From positions 1 through 62,780 of the IMG/VR virus record IMGVR_UViG_3300036828_000344: a DNA stretch of 62,780 bases. The stretch is one strand, 5' to 3'. Both the position numbers and the translations under genes were made by a program. Shown here in pieces: positions 54,059-62,390 of this stretch. This stretch comes from a virus. The notes beneath the pieces are model-generated. The model did no database searches. It was not told the origin of the DNA and saw only the letters and a program-made list of their open reading frames with translations. Positions within the stretch are counted from its first letter, which is position 1. The number at the start of each line of letters is the position of its first letter.

Positions 54059-54101
54059 CGAGAGCCCGGAGACGCCCACAGAGGGCAGCTCCGGGCTCTC
54101 G
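54059..54101. terminator. Terminator hairpin at the convergence point
   Basis: CGAGAGCCCGGAG / CTCCGGGCTCTCG, perfect 13-bp arms, 17-nt loop. Separates the rightward late region from the leftward arm. The following 54102-54273 is GC-rich and gene-free. Confidence 0.8.
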
Positions 54102-54273
54102 GCGTCTCTAGGGCCGGTCGCGGGCTCTCCGGCCGTCTCCGTCGCGCTCCGGGGCCGTTACGGGCCGGTCTAGCCGCGAGCCCGGACGGAGCCCGGCCGT
54201 AATCGGCACGTGGCAGCAGCAAAGCCCACAGCTCCGGCCATCGGGGCGAAAATTCGTATAGCCGGATCTCGCG

Positions 54274-54546
54274 CTAGGCAGAGGGCTTACCGTCCGGCTC
54301 CGGGCCGCTATCCTGCTCAGGCTCCCAGCCGAGATCCCGCATCAGCTCGCTGTCCGGCGTCTCCATGATCACCGGGTTGCGGTCTAGCTCTGCGATCACG
54401 GGATCAGGCGGTGGGTCTGGGAAGATGAACAGCTGACGGATCTCCGGTCGGCCAAATCCGATGCTTGTGATGAGATCCGTCCGGGCATCCTCCGGGCTCA
54501 TCGAGTCCGGGAGCCGGAGCACCACGAGGTAGCCGACCGTGTTCAT
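54274..54546 (-). CDS. Hypothetical protein, 90 aa
   Basis: ATG 54546 overlaps the previous stop. YLVVLRLPDSMSPEDARTDLITSIGFGRPEIRQLFIFPDPPPD looks like a small alpha/beta domain with an acidic tail. Last gene of the polymerase operon. Unknown. Confidence 0.6.
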   Translation of the reverse strand: MNTVGYLVVLRLPDSMSPEDARTDLITSIGFGRPEIRQLFIFPDPPPDPVIAELDRNPVIMETPDSELMRDLGWEPEQDSGPEPDGKPSA

Positions 54547-54791
54547 CCCCATGACACACCGTGCTTGTGGTCTAGGTGCTCCTGGAGGCCGAGGGCGTGG
54601 AGCTGCTTATGGAAGGCTCGCCAGCACTGCTCGACATAGTCACTTGTGAATAGTGGGTCAGGGTCAACGCTATCGAGCCCACCAAGAGACTCGTCATGTC
54701 TCAGGGTCATGTGCCGGCAGAAATCATCTCGCGGCATGTCCTCGGCCGCGCGAACGGTAATGACTTCCTCTTTGTCTGCCATCTGAGTCAT
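54543..54791 (-). CDS. Hypothetical protein, 82 aa
   Basis: ATG 54791 with GGATGAGAA. Acidic helical; DFCRHMTLRHDES and HALGLQEHLDHKHG are His-rich. Starts 3 bp after the polymerase stop. Unknown. Confidence 0.6.
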   Translation of the reverse strand: MTQMADKEEVITVRAAEDMPRDDFCRHMTLRHDESLGGLDSVDPDPLFTSDYVEQCWRAFHKQLHALGLQEHLDHKHGVSWG

Positions 54792-54794
54792 TTC

Positions 54795-57107
54795 TCATCC
54801 TTCTGGATCGATTACCCAAATCTTTTCGATCATTACCGGAGTGCCGAATCCGGCTATCCGGTACCCGGCTATCACCACTACATCGTGGTTGACATGAATG
54901 GTGCCTAGCTTTCTCTGTAGGTGTGGGAACTTCCACCGGTTTACCCGGCCATAGACTTCCTCATCACTCGTGTCGTACATATGCAGGGTAGCTCGCTTGA
55001 TAAGGTCGGGCCGCTTCAGCTCCGCAAGGATTTCCTCAACTTCACGGCCGCTGCGGCTCCGCTCGTCCTCCACAATGTCCTTATACTCTACTCTCCGGAC
55101 AACGCCTTCATAAACCACCCATGGTCCGGGCGCGAATCGCCTGCCGCGATCTGCGTTCCTTACTACTTCTATAGAAGCTAGCTGTTCACCGTTATGTGTC
55201 GGCTGTGGGACTTCCTTCTGTCGCCGGAGCCAGCGGTTAACGGAGGCGAGCTTGCGCTCTGTCCGGTAAAGACCGAATGGGTCGTTGGCGGCCGCAAACT
55301 CGGCCATACGCTCGGCGGTACGGTCTCCGATACCCGGAACGACCGTAAGGTCATAGAAGCTACCCCAGCCGCTTGCAGGCCGGGCTGCATCGATTCGCGC
55401 GGCTATCTTATCACCGATTTTTGGCACCTGGTTCCAGCCTGCCAGGATTTCCATGCGCCGCTCGCCGCGCTCGGCCGTGTAATGATGCGGCACCCAGGTC
55501 TGCCGGGAATGGCGCGCGACCGGAGGCTTGATATCTATCGAGTGCGCTAGTGCGTCGCGCATGAGCCGGAATCGCGTCTCTTCCTTACCGGCCTTCGCGA
55601 GCGAGGCCGCATAAAACTCAAGCGGGTAATTTGCCTTGAGCCAGGCAGTCCAGAAGGCCAGCATGCTGTAGCTGATAGCGTGCGCGATGTTGAAGCTATA
55701 GGTACCGGACGTCACGAGCCGCTTCCAGATCCGGTCGGCTAGCTCGCGGTCTATCCCGTGTAGCCGTTCCGCTCCGTCCGCAAAGCTGCCATAGCTGACG
55801 TTGAATGCGGCCTCGCCTAGTTTCTTTGATATGATCCGGCGAATCTGCCCGGCGTGCGTCCAGTCGAATCCCCCGACATCCCGCACAATCTTCAGGATCT
55901 GCTCCTGATATATTATCTGTCCGTAGGTGTCCTTTGTGATTTCGTCCACCACTGGATGAAGCGGCTGAGCTTTCTTTCGTCCATGTCGAACGTCAACGTA
56001 CTCTGCGGTCTGTCCGGAAAATAGCGGGCCAGGACGCGATAGCGCATTGACGTCTGTGATATGCTGGAAATGATCTGGATGGACATCTCGGTTGACGAGC
56101 CTAGTAGCTCTACCCTCAAACTGAAATACTCCGATGACATCTCCGGTACTGAAAATCGAGACGGCTCCAGGGTCAGTATCGGGAATCGCATACAAGTCCT
56201 CCAGGGTTAGGCCGGCCATCTCCAGACAGCGGGCGATCATTCCCATGGTCGATAGGCCAAGGAAGTCTAGCTTTAGGGCTCCGACGTATTCGGCATCATA
56301 CTTGTCGATCGACATTACCTGCGAGCCGTTCTTGGTATACACGGCGCAGATGTCGGTCAGTGGGCTATTCGCGATTACCAGGCCGGCTGCGTGTACGCTC
56401 ATTCCGCGAACGTCGCCTTCAAGCCGGGTAGCCTTTATCAGGTCTGGGTACTCTAGCAGGATATCCTGTGCGGCCGGGAACATATCAAATGTGTCGCCCA
56501 GGGTAGCGTCAAAGCGCGAGTCACCACCCGACCTCTCAATTAGCAGGTTCGCGACTATTTCTGTAGCCCAGGGCGGAATGTCGTATACACGAGCCACATC
56601 CTTGAGGGAATTCTTGCCACGGTACCGGACGAAATTGCCGATGTGTCCGAAACATTCCTTACCGTACTTACCCTCAAGGTACTGCCAGACGAGGTACCGG
56701 TGCTCATCGGAGCAGTCGACGTCAATGTCTGGTGGATCCGGTCGCGATAGGTCAAGGAAGCGCTCGAATACCATCATGGGATAGCGGTGCGGGTCAATCT
56801 CGGTAATCCGGAGTAGCCAAGCTACTACACTGGCCGCTGTGGAGCCGCGACCGGGGCCAAACGGTATGCCGTGATCCTTGCCCCATCGGATCGTGTCGGA
56901 GGTAAACAGGAAGAAATCAGCGAGGCCGCGCTCCAGGATCAGCTCCATCTCATATCTGACGCGGTCAGCGTACCAGTCACGGTGCTCCTGCGGCCGCTCG
57001 CCTATGTTGCGGTACTCCCAGCCAAACCGGAGCCACTTCCACAACAGTTCCTCGGCTTCCGGGCGCGAGCGCTCGCTAATCTTCTCCGCTGTTGCGGTTG
57101 CGGTCAT
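54795..57107 (-). CDS. dnaE: DNA polymerase III alpha subunit, polymerase part (split gene)
   Basis: 770 residues from ATG 57107, which shares a base with the upstream stop (TGATG); longer in-frame starts would run into the 111-aa gene. IPFGPGRGSTAASVVAWLLRITEIDP and PDPPDIDVDCSDEHR (two catalytic Asp) with LKLDFLGLSTMG (third Asp) are the C-family palm; GVFQFEGRATR and the SYSMLAFWTAWLKANYPLEFYAA finger region follow, then a helix-hairpin-helix (TVVPGIGDRTAERMAEF) and an OB-like end. All catalytic residues are present. The PHP domain is encoded separately at 57391. Confidence 0.92.
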   Translation of the reverse strand: MTATATAEKISERSRPEAEELLWKWLRFGWEYRNIGERPQEHRDWYADRVRYEMELILERGLADFFLFTSDTIRWGKDHGIPFGPGRGSTAASVVAWLLRITEIDPHRYPMMVFERFLDLSRPDPPDIDVDCSDEHRYLVWQYLEGKYGKECFGHIGNFVRYRGKNSLKDVARVYDIPPWATEIVANLLIERSGGDSRFDATLGDTFDMFPAAQDILLEYPDLIKATRLEGDVRGMSVHAAGLVIANSPLTDICAVYTKNGSQVMSIDKYDAEYVGALKLDFLGLSTMGMIARCLEMAGLTLEDLYAIPDTDPGAVSIFSTGDVIGVFQFEGRATRLVNRDVHPDHFQHITDVNALSRPGPLFSGQTAEYVDVRHGRKKAQPLHPVVDEITKDTYGQIIYQEQILKIVRDVGGFDWTHAGQIRRIISKKLGEAAFNVSYGSFADGAERLHGIDRELADRIWKRLVTSGTYSFNIAHAISYSMLAFWTAWLKANYPLEFYAASLAKAGKEETRFRLMRDALAHSIDIKPPVARHSRQTWVPHHYTAERGERRMEILAGWNQVPKIGDKIAARIDAARPASGWGSFYDLTVVPGIGDRTAERMAEFAAANDPFGLYRTERKLASVNRWLRRQKEVPQPTHNGEQLASIEVVRNADRGRRFAPGPWVVYEGVVRRVEYKDIVEDERSRSGREVEEILAELKRPDLIKRATLHMYDTSDEEVYGRVNRWKFPHLQRKLGTIHVNHDVVVIAGYRIAGFGTPVMIEKIWVIDPEG

Positions 57108-57442
57108 CAGGTGAGCCAGAGCCAGGGATGGTAAACGGTACCGCTGGCCGTTCTGAATATCGGCGCATGGCATATAACACATTCGCCATAACGGCTCGCT
57201 ATCTCGACTGCTGTCGCGGAAACCGGAGGATTCCGGTAAGAGACCCAGCGGTCATCCGGTCCAAGGTTGACGACCTCCGCATCGGCATTCTCGGTAACGA
57301 CCGTAATGACATCGCGCTCGTGCTCGTTACGCCAGACGAGGATTACCCGGCCGACGAAACAGCGAGCCGGATAGCTCTGCTCGATATAGATTAGCTCACC
57401 CTGGACGGGATTGCCGATGGCCGCTTCCCAGTTGATGTCCAT
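57107..57442 (-). CDS. Small protein inserted between the two dnaE parts, 111 aa
   Basis: ATG 57442 with AAAGAGG upstream, overlapping the PHP gene end by 52 bp, and stop fused to the polymerase start. Beta-rich N-terminal half (GELIYIEQSYPARCFVGRVILVW) and a late CVICHAPIF knuckle. No nuclease or intein motif. Unknown; may be an accessory to the polymerase halves. Confidence 0.65.
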   Translation of the reverse strand: MDINWEAAIGNPVQGELIYIEQSYPARCFVGRVILVWRNEHERDVITVVTENADAEVVNLGPDDRWVSYRNPPVSATAVEIASRYGECVICHAPIFRTASGTVYHPWLWLT

Positions 57443-58377
57443 GGTCTGTCATCCTCTTTGCTGATTGGGTACTGGAGCCGGTCTGCCTTAGGCAGGGTTA
57501 CGTTACAGCCCTCCGCTATCCGGGCCGAGGTCTCGATGGCCTCCCAGGCAGCCGTCCGCGAAAGGCCAGTCTTCATCAGCCGTCCGGCTAGCTCGCGATC
57601 GGATTCCGGTAGCGTCATCGGCACTTCATAATTCCACTCGCGAAGTACGTCATCAATCGAATGCTTGCCGCGATGAACGGCATGAAGGATAGCCTGCATT
57701 TCGCCATCCTCCGGCCGAGGGTAATGGACGTCACAAGTGACTACAAGCGGCACGCCAGTTTCTTTCGACAGCTTTTCATACGCGCGGTTTATCCGGCCGG
57801 ACTTATCCAGCTCCCAGAATGGCTGGACCTCAAGATAGAAGTCATCGCCAAACAGACGCTGGAACCGGTGAATGACTAGCCTTGCATCATCCCAGCCGTA
57901 GCCGTCTCGCGAGGTCGGCTCCGGTATATTCTTACCACCGACCAGAGAGCAGGCGAGCAGCGAGCCCGTACAGCCGGATAGCGCCACGAGACCTTCGCGG
58001 TTAGCCGCGAGGCTTACGCCGGAGACGGTCGGATGATAATGGTAATCCTTCCAGGACTGCGTTATGACCTTGTTGAGGTTCCGGTATCCCGTCTGATTCC
58101 TCGCGAGAATCGTTAGGTGGAATTTGTACTGTCCCCTGTGTTCCTCGTCAACGGCTCCGGTATAAGCCTCCAGCCCAAAGATAGGCTTGATGCCGGCAAT
58201 GAGCGCGTACTTCTCAAGCTGGAAGTGAGAGCTATTCCCGCCATGCTCGGTAAGCGCCATAGCGGTATAGCCGAGGGCGGCAGCGCGCTCGACATGGAAC
58301 CGTGGCAGCTTATGTCCGTCTCCGTGGCTGAAGGTCGAATGGCCGTGGAGATTGACATACTCCATAGCGGGATTCAT
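57391..58377 (-). CDS. dnaE: DNA polymerase III alpha subunit, PHP domain part (split gene)
   Basis: 328 residues. NLHGHSTFSHGDG, ALTEHGGNS, KPIFGLEAYTG, LTILARNQTGYRNL, GLVALSGCTGSLLA and VVTCDVHYPRPED are the successive PHP motifs; metal-binding His residues look largely kept. The sequence ends in CNVTLPKADRLQYPISKEDD, which in intact DnaE leads straight into the segment that opens the polymerase gene. Confidence 0.9.
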   Translation of the reverse strand: MNPAMEYVNLHGHSTFSHGDGHKLPRFHVERAAALGYTAMALTEHGGNSSHFQLEKYALIAGIKPIFGLEAYTGAVDEEHRGQYKFHLTILARNQTGYRNLNKVITQSWKDYHYHPTVSGVSLAANREGLVALSGCTGSLLACSLVGGKNIPEPTSRDGYGWDDARLVIHRFQRLFGDDFYLEVQPFWELDKSGRINRAYEKLSKETGVPLVVTCDVHYPRPEDGEMQAILHAVHRGKHSIDDVLREWNYEVPMTLPESDRELAGRLMKTGLSRTAAWEAIETSARIAEGCNVTLPKADRLQYPISKEDDRPWTSTGKRPSAIPSRVS

Positions 58378-58529
58378 TGCTTCCAGCCCGCGAGCCGCTT
58401 ACGCCACCAGGTTGCCATACGGAAGTCTAGGCACCCACATTCCGGCATAGAGCAGTCAAGCCCCATCCGGTGATGCTCGTGGGCGAGGTACCTGTGGCCG
58501 CACATACACAGCCGGTTATCGAGAGGCAT
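58374..58529 (-). CDS. Zinc-knuckle protein, 51 aa
   Basis: ATG 58529 shares its T with the upstream stop (TAATG). CMCGHRYLAHEHHRMGLDCSMPECGCLDF has a CxCxH...H...C-CxC zinc pattern common in actinophage orphans. Unknown. Confidence 0.6.
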   Translation of the reverse strand: MPLDNRLCMCGHRYLAHEHHRMGLDCSMPECGCLDFRMATWWRKRLAGWKQ

Positions 58530-58903
58530 TAGCCGGGCTCCCCTAGCTCGCCCCACTTTGTGCCCTTGTTCCGGAGGCGCCAGTACATACCGCCGAACGT
58601 CACAAGGTCGATGGCTGAGTCGCCGTCGAATTCGTCATGCCGCCAGGAGCGGTACCTGAGGCGTCCGGCCTTGTTGAGGATATCGAGCACGAGACCTTTC
58701 CAGCCTTTGCTCCGCCAGGTTGAGCCGTCCGGGGCATAGCCGCGAGTCGACATAATCATCAGCGAGAGCGCGTACGGCCCGGCCAGCTGATCGATGGCGT
58801 CTGGGGTCGGGTTGACTCCGAGGACTTTGATGAAGTCGAATGCGGCGTCATGGATGACGTCATCATCGATTTCCTCCAGGATCATTTCCTCTTGGGTATT
58901 CAT
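58529..58903 (-). CDS. Hypothetical protein, 124 aa
   Basis: Acidic helical N-terminus (EEMILEEIDDDVIHDAAFDFIKVLG), then WRSKGWKGLVLDILNKAGRLRYRSW and YWRLRNKG. Standard GAAAGGCGAG leader and 4-bp overlap with the upstream gene. Unknown. Confidence 0.6.
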   Translation of the reverse strand: MNTQEEMILEEIDDDVIHDAAFDFIKVLGVNPTPDAIDQLAGPYALSLMIMSTRGYAPDGSTWRSKGWKGLVLDILNKAGRLRYRSWRHDEFDGDSAIDLVTFGGMYWRLRNKGTKWGELGEPG

Positions 58904-59166
58904 TCGCTCGCCTTTCTGACTTGCTCTTTGGTCCAGATACCGTCAAGCTCAGTAGTCGCCGGCCATTGACAGCCGCGACATTTGAGGAGTACGGTCGTTG
59001 TGCTGCTCGCCGGCATACGCGGGTGAATAGGGCTCGCCGGTAGCTTTACCCCTAGTATATCCCACATATGGACGTGCGCATTACTCGCCATTACCTGGAA
59101 TGCGCCGATGATGTGCTCGGCTATCCGCTGGAATGCCTCGGCGTCTGATGGTGCGTCCTCGGCCAT
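58900..59166 (-). CDS. Hypothetical protein, 88 aa
   Basis: Helical start, then LLKCRGCQWPATTELDGIWT, a half zinc site. Translationally coupled between ThyX and the next gene. Unknown. Confidence 0.55.
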   Translation of the reverse strand: MAEDAPSDAEAFQRIAEHIIGAFQVMASNAHVHMWDILGVKLPASPIHPRMPASSTTTVLLKCRGCQWPATTELDGIWTKEQVRKASE

Positions 59167-60077
59167 TATGGCCTCCGGGCTGCGCCGTAGCTAAGCGGCT
59201 CGTGCGGGTGAATGTCGGTCCACGTCTCCGGCCGGTCGCCTTTTCTGTGGTGCTCTTCCACGCGGTCGCGGATGTCGCAGTGCCGGTCAGCTGGGCCCAT
59301 GAACTCACAGCGGCCGGTCTGATAGCAGACGGGCCGGAACATCCGCACGATTGCTTCCTGCTGCCAGCGTTCCTCGTCCGGGCCGTAGGCGAGGATGGCG
59401 CGGATGATCTGTGCCCAGACCTGCTTCCACTCATACTGCGCTTGCGAGCAGAGCCGGAGCCCGGCGTGATCGATGAGGTTCCGGAGATTCGTGTGGTAGT
59501 GCATCCGGGTACCGATGTTGGTCGGCAGGACTCCGCGAGCGTCCTCGGCCGGAACGCCACCGTTCACCATCCGGCCGTAGCTCGCGGCTATGTACCGGGA
59601 TGTGGTCGTCCACTCGACTCGCAGCGGGTGATCTTCCGCTAGCCTCGCGATGAATTCCGGCATGATGATTGCCGTCTCGGCATCATCCTTGACCGCGAAT
59701 CGCATCGACTCCTGGACGTAGGTAGCCGTCCTCTGCCGGACGGCCTGGTGCGTCCAGCCTCGCGTGACGCCGGAGATGTGGAGGGAGATGCTGACCCATT
59801 CGAGCGGAGCCGGTAGGCCGCGCGCCTTGAGCGCACCGTGGTACCACTCCATCGCCCGTTCCTGCGTCACCAGGCGTGGGTCAGTAAAGACTCCACCCCG
59901 GTATAGCTCGCTGACCGCCGCGACTAGCCGGAGCGGATTCGCGGTCATGTCGACTACCGTGACCGTGGGGCCGCTTGCGTCAACGGGCTCGGCCGAGTAC
60001 ATCGCCTGATCGGCCCAGCGGACGGGCAGCCTAGGCCGGTCGCCCGGATCGTTGGGGTGTGGTCCTGGTCCAGCCAT
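59166..60077 (-). CDS. thyX: FAD-dependent thymidylate synthase-like (ThyX)
   Basis: 303 residues. HQAVRQRTATYVQESMRF near residue 115 aligns with the ThyX signature RHRxxSxxxxSxRY, but the central His is Gln and the first Ser is Thr. LPTNIGTRMHYHTNLRNLIDHAGLRLCSQAQYEWKQV is the C-terminal dUMP/FAD-binding half. It would methylate dUMP to dTMP, or another C5 if divergent. It neighbours the MazG-like and glycosyltransferase genes. Confidence 0.8.
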   Translation of the reverse strand: MAGPGPHPNDPGDRPRLPVRWADQAMYSAEPVDASGPTVTVVDMTANPLRLVAAVSELYRGGVFTDPRLVTQERAMEWYHGALKARGLPAPLEWVSISLHISGVTRGWTHQAVRQRTATYVQESMRFAVKDDAETAIIMPEFIARLAEDHPLRVEWTTTSRYIAASYGRMVNGGVPAEDARGVLPTNIGTRMHYHTNLRNLIDHAGLRLCSQAQYEWKQVWAQIIRAILAYGPDEERWQQEAIVRMFRPVCYQTGRCEFMGPADRHCDIRDRVEEHHRKGDRPETWTDIHPHEPLSYGAARRP

Positions 60078-60340
60078 CAGTTCTTCTCCGGTTCTGGTGC
60101 GTTGAGTATGAGTGATGCCATCTCCAGGAATACCTCGGAGAGATCATGCTTGCTAAAAGTTTTGTTGGCCGGAAGCCAGAACGTAATGGCGCTCCGGTCG
60201 TCATCGTCGGCCGTGTGGTGAAGGATGTCCGGGCTCGCGAGGTACATGCGGGCTCCGAAATACCGGATGCCGGTATCGGCTAGCTTGGATACCAGCTCAA
60301 TTTCCGGGGTGAGTTCCTGAGAGTAGACGTTAATGCGCAT
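60077..60340 (-). CDS. Hypothetical protein, 87 aa
   Basis: ATG 60340 chosen over 60376. Mixed alpha/beta with ASPDILHHTADDDDRSAITFWLPANK. Overlaps the MazG-like gene by 11 bp and abuts ThyX. Unknown. Confidence 0.6.
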   Translation of the reverse strand: MRINVYSQELTPEIELVSKLADTGIRYFGARMYLASPDILHHTADDDDRSAITFWLPANKTFSKHDLSEVFLEMASLILNAPEPEKN

Positions 60341-60791
60341 TGCCGTCTCCGTTCTGATTCGCCTGCATTCGCGCATATATCGTCGCGAGCTTACCCATTA
60401 GTATATCGCGCGTCATCTGCGCATCCTTTGTAAAATGCTGAAGCGCGAGAATTCCGGTGAATACCACATCGGCTATCTCGTCCAGCATCGCGCCGAATGC
60501 CTCTGCGTTCTCCGGCTTGCGGGGATTCTGGCCGGTAAACAGGATGAGGTCGGCAATCGACTTGCCGAGAGGAATGAGGATATGGCTAATGCGCGAGTAG
60601 TCCTCATCGGTCGCGTCCGTCATGGAGTCCAGGGCTTCCATGGCCTCGCTCAGTTCCTCGGTGATCTTCGCCACACGGGCCCAGTCCTGCGCCATGGGCT
60701 GGTTCTGGTACTTGACGGCTACCGCTCCGTCCAGCCAGAGGTCGATACTCGCGACTGACTGCCAGTCGATTGTGTCTACCTGATAATTCAT
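60330..60791 (-). CDS. MazG-like nucleotide pyrophosphohydrolase
   Basis: 153 residues. VAKITEELSEAMEALD carries the EExxE pair and GAMLDEIADVVFTGILALQHF the ExxD of the all-alpha NTP pyrophosphatase family. Hydrolyses (d)NTPs or modified nucleotides to NMPs, clearing unwanted precursors or feeding ThyX with dUMP. Confidence 0.8.
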   Translation of the reverse strand: MNYQVDTIDWQSVASIDLWLDGAVAVKYQNQPMAQDWARVAKITEELSEAMEALDSMTDATDEDYSRISHILIPLGKSIADLILFTGQNPRKPENAEAFGAMLDEIADVVFTGILALQHFTKDAQMTRDILMGKLATIYARMQANQNGDGNAH

Positions 60792-61657
60792 TTCTCTCCG
60801 ACCTCCCAGTCAAATGCCTTTGTGGTATGGATATTGCCGAGAATGTAATCGTCAACGTTGAGGCAGTCGGTTATGAAATTCCTCCACCGACAGCGGTACT
60901 TGGCCGGAGGCCGCGAGATATAGCGCTCGCCCCAACGGTCGAAGAATGCCTGGTGAACGCGCGCCCAGGATTCGGCCGACCGGTCATCCATCGACACGCC
61001 ACCGAATTCCGGCCCTGGATTCTGCCGCAACATTCCGTTTGTGGATATCCCGGTATAGATATACCAGGGAACGTTCATGCCTTTGTAGGCATACCGGGCT
61101 AGCTCGACATCCTCGGCCATCCGGAGCTTAGGGTCAAATCCTCCGACGTACTGAACGTTGCCGACGTTCAGGCCAAAGCAGTGATAGCCCAGGCTTCCGT
61201 TGTGGAGCCAGATACCGGGCTCGCGGTAGTTCTCCGCCATAGCGGTACCGCGCGAGAACAGGCCGTGTATTGACTCCCAGGCTCCGATTCCGACAACGTC
61301 ATCACGGGAGGCTGCCGCCAGGAGGCCCATAAGGTCTCCCTTGATGACCTGATCGTCATCGATCATGACGATAGCTTTGTAGCCGCGAGCGTTCGCGTGC
61401 CTGACGCAGAGGTCTCTGGCGTAGCCGATGCCCTTGGCGGGCTCGCTCCATTCCCGTCCGTCGCGCCACATAGGCAGCGCGAGACGGCTCCGGGTAATCG
61501 CCTCTCCGGTCTCCCGCTGGAACTGCCTAGCGGTCGTAACGTGAACCGGTACGGTGGCGTCCTGGGCTGCCAGAGCCTCGTGCACGGCCCTGATAGCGCG
61601 GATGAGGTACCGCGTCCGGTCGCGAGTCGGGATGTAGACTGCGTACTTGTCCGGCAT
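60788..61657 (-). CDS. GT-A glycosyltransferase, possibly of the TET-associated type
   Basis: 289 residues. VYIPTRDRTRYLIRAI at the start, AKGIGYARDLCVRHANARGYKAIVMIDDDQ near residue 100 with the DxD metal motif, and KLRMAEDVELARYAY near 190 as the catalytic acidic region. The pattern recalls phage glycosyltransferases that decorate DNA bases, though protein or surface-sugar targets are possible. It lies in an operon with methyltransferase, SDR and HAD genes. Confidence 0.75.
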   Translation of the reverse strand: MPDKYAVYIPTRDRTRYLIRAIRAVHEALAAQDATVPVHVTTARQFQRETGEAITRSRLALPMWRDGREWSEPAKGIGYARDLCVRHANARGYKAIVMIDDDQVIKGDLMGLLAAASRDDVVGIGAWESIHGLFSRGTAMAENYREPGIWLHNGSLGYHCFGLNVGNVQYVGGFDPKLRMAEDVELARYAYKGMNVPWYIYTGISTNGMLRQNPGPEFGGVSMDDRSAESWARVHQAFFDRWGERYISRPPAKYRCRWRNFITDCLNVDDYILGNIHTTKAFDWEVGEK

Positions 61658-62238
61658 CAGTACTCCACAAAGTCCTCGGTGCGGATCAGCTGCGTCACGA
61701 GAACCGTGTTGCGCTCCGTTAGGCCCATGATCATGTTGAAGCCAATCCGGAGCTTCCAGCCTCTCCCATCATCACCGTCAACGGCTCCGTCTCCGGTGTC
61801 ATAGTAGTGGTCGCTGAAGGCATTCTTCCAGACGTCAGTCGCGAACCGGGTACGGTGCTCGAAACAGTTGTGCGCTAGCTCCGAGGTATAGTGGCCGGCT
61901 ATGTTGACGAACCAGCCGCCCACCTTGAGGACTCGCTGTGCTTCTGCGAGCACAAAGACCGGCCGGGCGAAATGGTCCATGGCGTGGGAGGTAAAGATGC
62001 CATCGACCGACTCATCGTCATACGGTAGCTGGTCCTTGTTGGCGTCCCATTCCGGGTAATCAAGATTGCGCCAGTCGTATGTGGCCATAGGGCTGCCGTC
62101 GATTGTCTTCCGGCCGGAGCCTAGGTGAAGGTACAGGCCTCCGGTAACCGGGTATGTGTCGATAAATCTGGGGAAGTCACGGATCATCCCGATATTGAAA
62201 TGGTCCCAGAGGCTTACCGGGTGGCTGAAGTCGGTCAT
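61657..62238 (-). CDS. Class I SAM-dependent methyltransferase
   Basis: 193 residues. LYLHLGSGRKTIDG (motif I), NLDYPEWDANKDQLPYDDESVDGIFTSHAMDHFARPVFVLAEAQRVLKVGGWF (motifs II-IV then the post-strand Gly-Gly) follow the Methyltransf_11 layout. Coupled to the glycosyltransferase by a 1-bp overlap and to a 51-aa gene by ATGA. Substrate unknown; sugar O-methylation is plausible. Confidence 0.8.
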   Translation of the reverse strand: MTDFSHPVSLWDHFNIGMIRDFPRFIDTYPVTGGLYLHLGSGRKTIDGSPMATYDWRNLDYPEWDANKDQLPYDDESVDGIFTSHAMDHFARPVFVLAEAQRVLKVGGWFVNIAGHYTSELAHNCFEHRTRFATDVWKNAFSDHYYDTGDGAVDGDDGRGWKLRIGFNMIMGLTERNTVLVTQLIRTEDFVEY

Positions 62239-62390
62239 TTTGCTTCCTCCGGGATGGGGTGTTCTACCATTACTGAAGTCCAGCCGTTGTCGCCCATCCG
62301 GCCGTAAAGCGCCGATAGGATCTGCGACATCAGCTTGTCGTCCGGTATCTCTTCCTTACGGCCAAGATGAATTCTGACGTCGATAAACAT
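62235..62390 (-). CDS. Hypothetical protein, 51 aa
   Basis: ATG 62390 shares a base with the SDR stop (TAATG) and its stop overlaps the methyltransferase start (ATGA). FIDVRIHLGRKEEIPDDKLMSQILSALYGRMG looks like a small beta-alpha protein. Unknown. Confidence 0.6.
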   Translation of the reverse strand: MFIDVRIHLGRKEEIPDDKLMSQILSALYGRMGDNGWTSVMVEHPIPEEAK

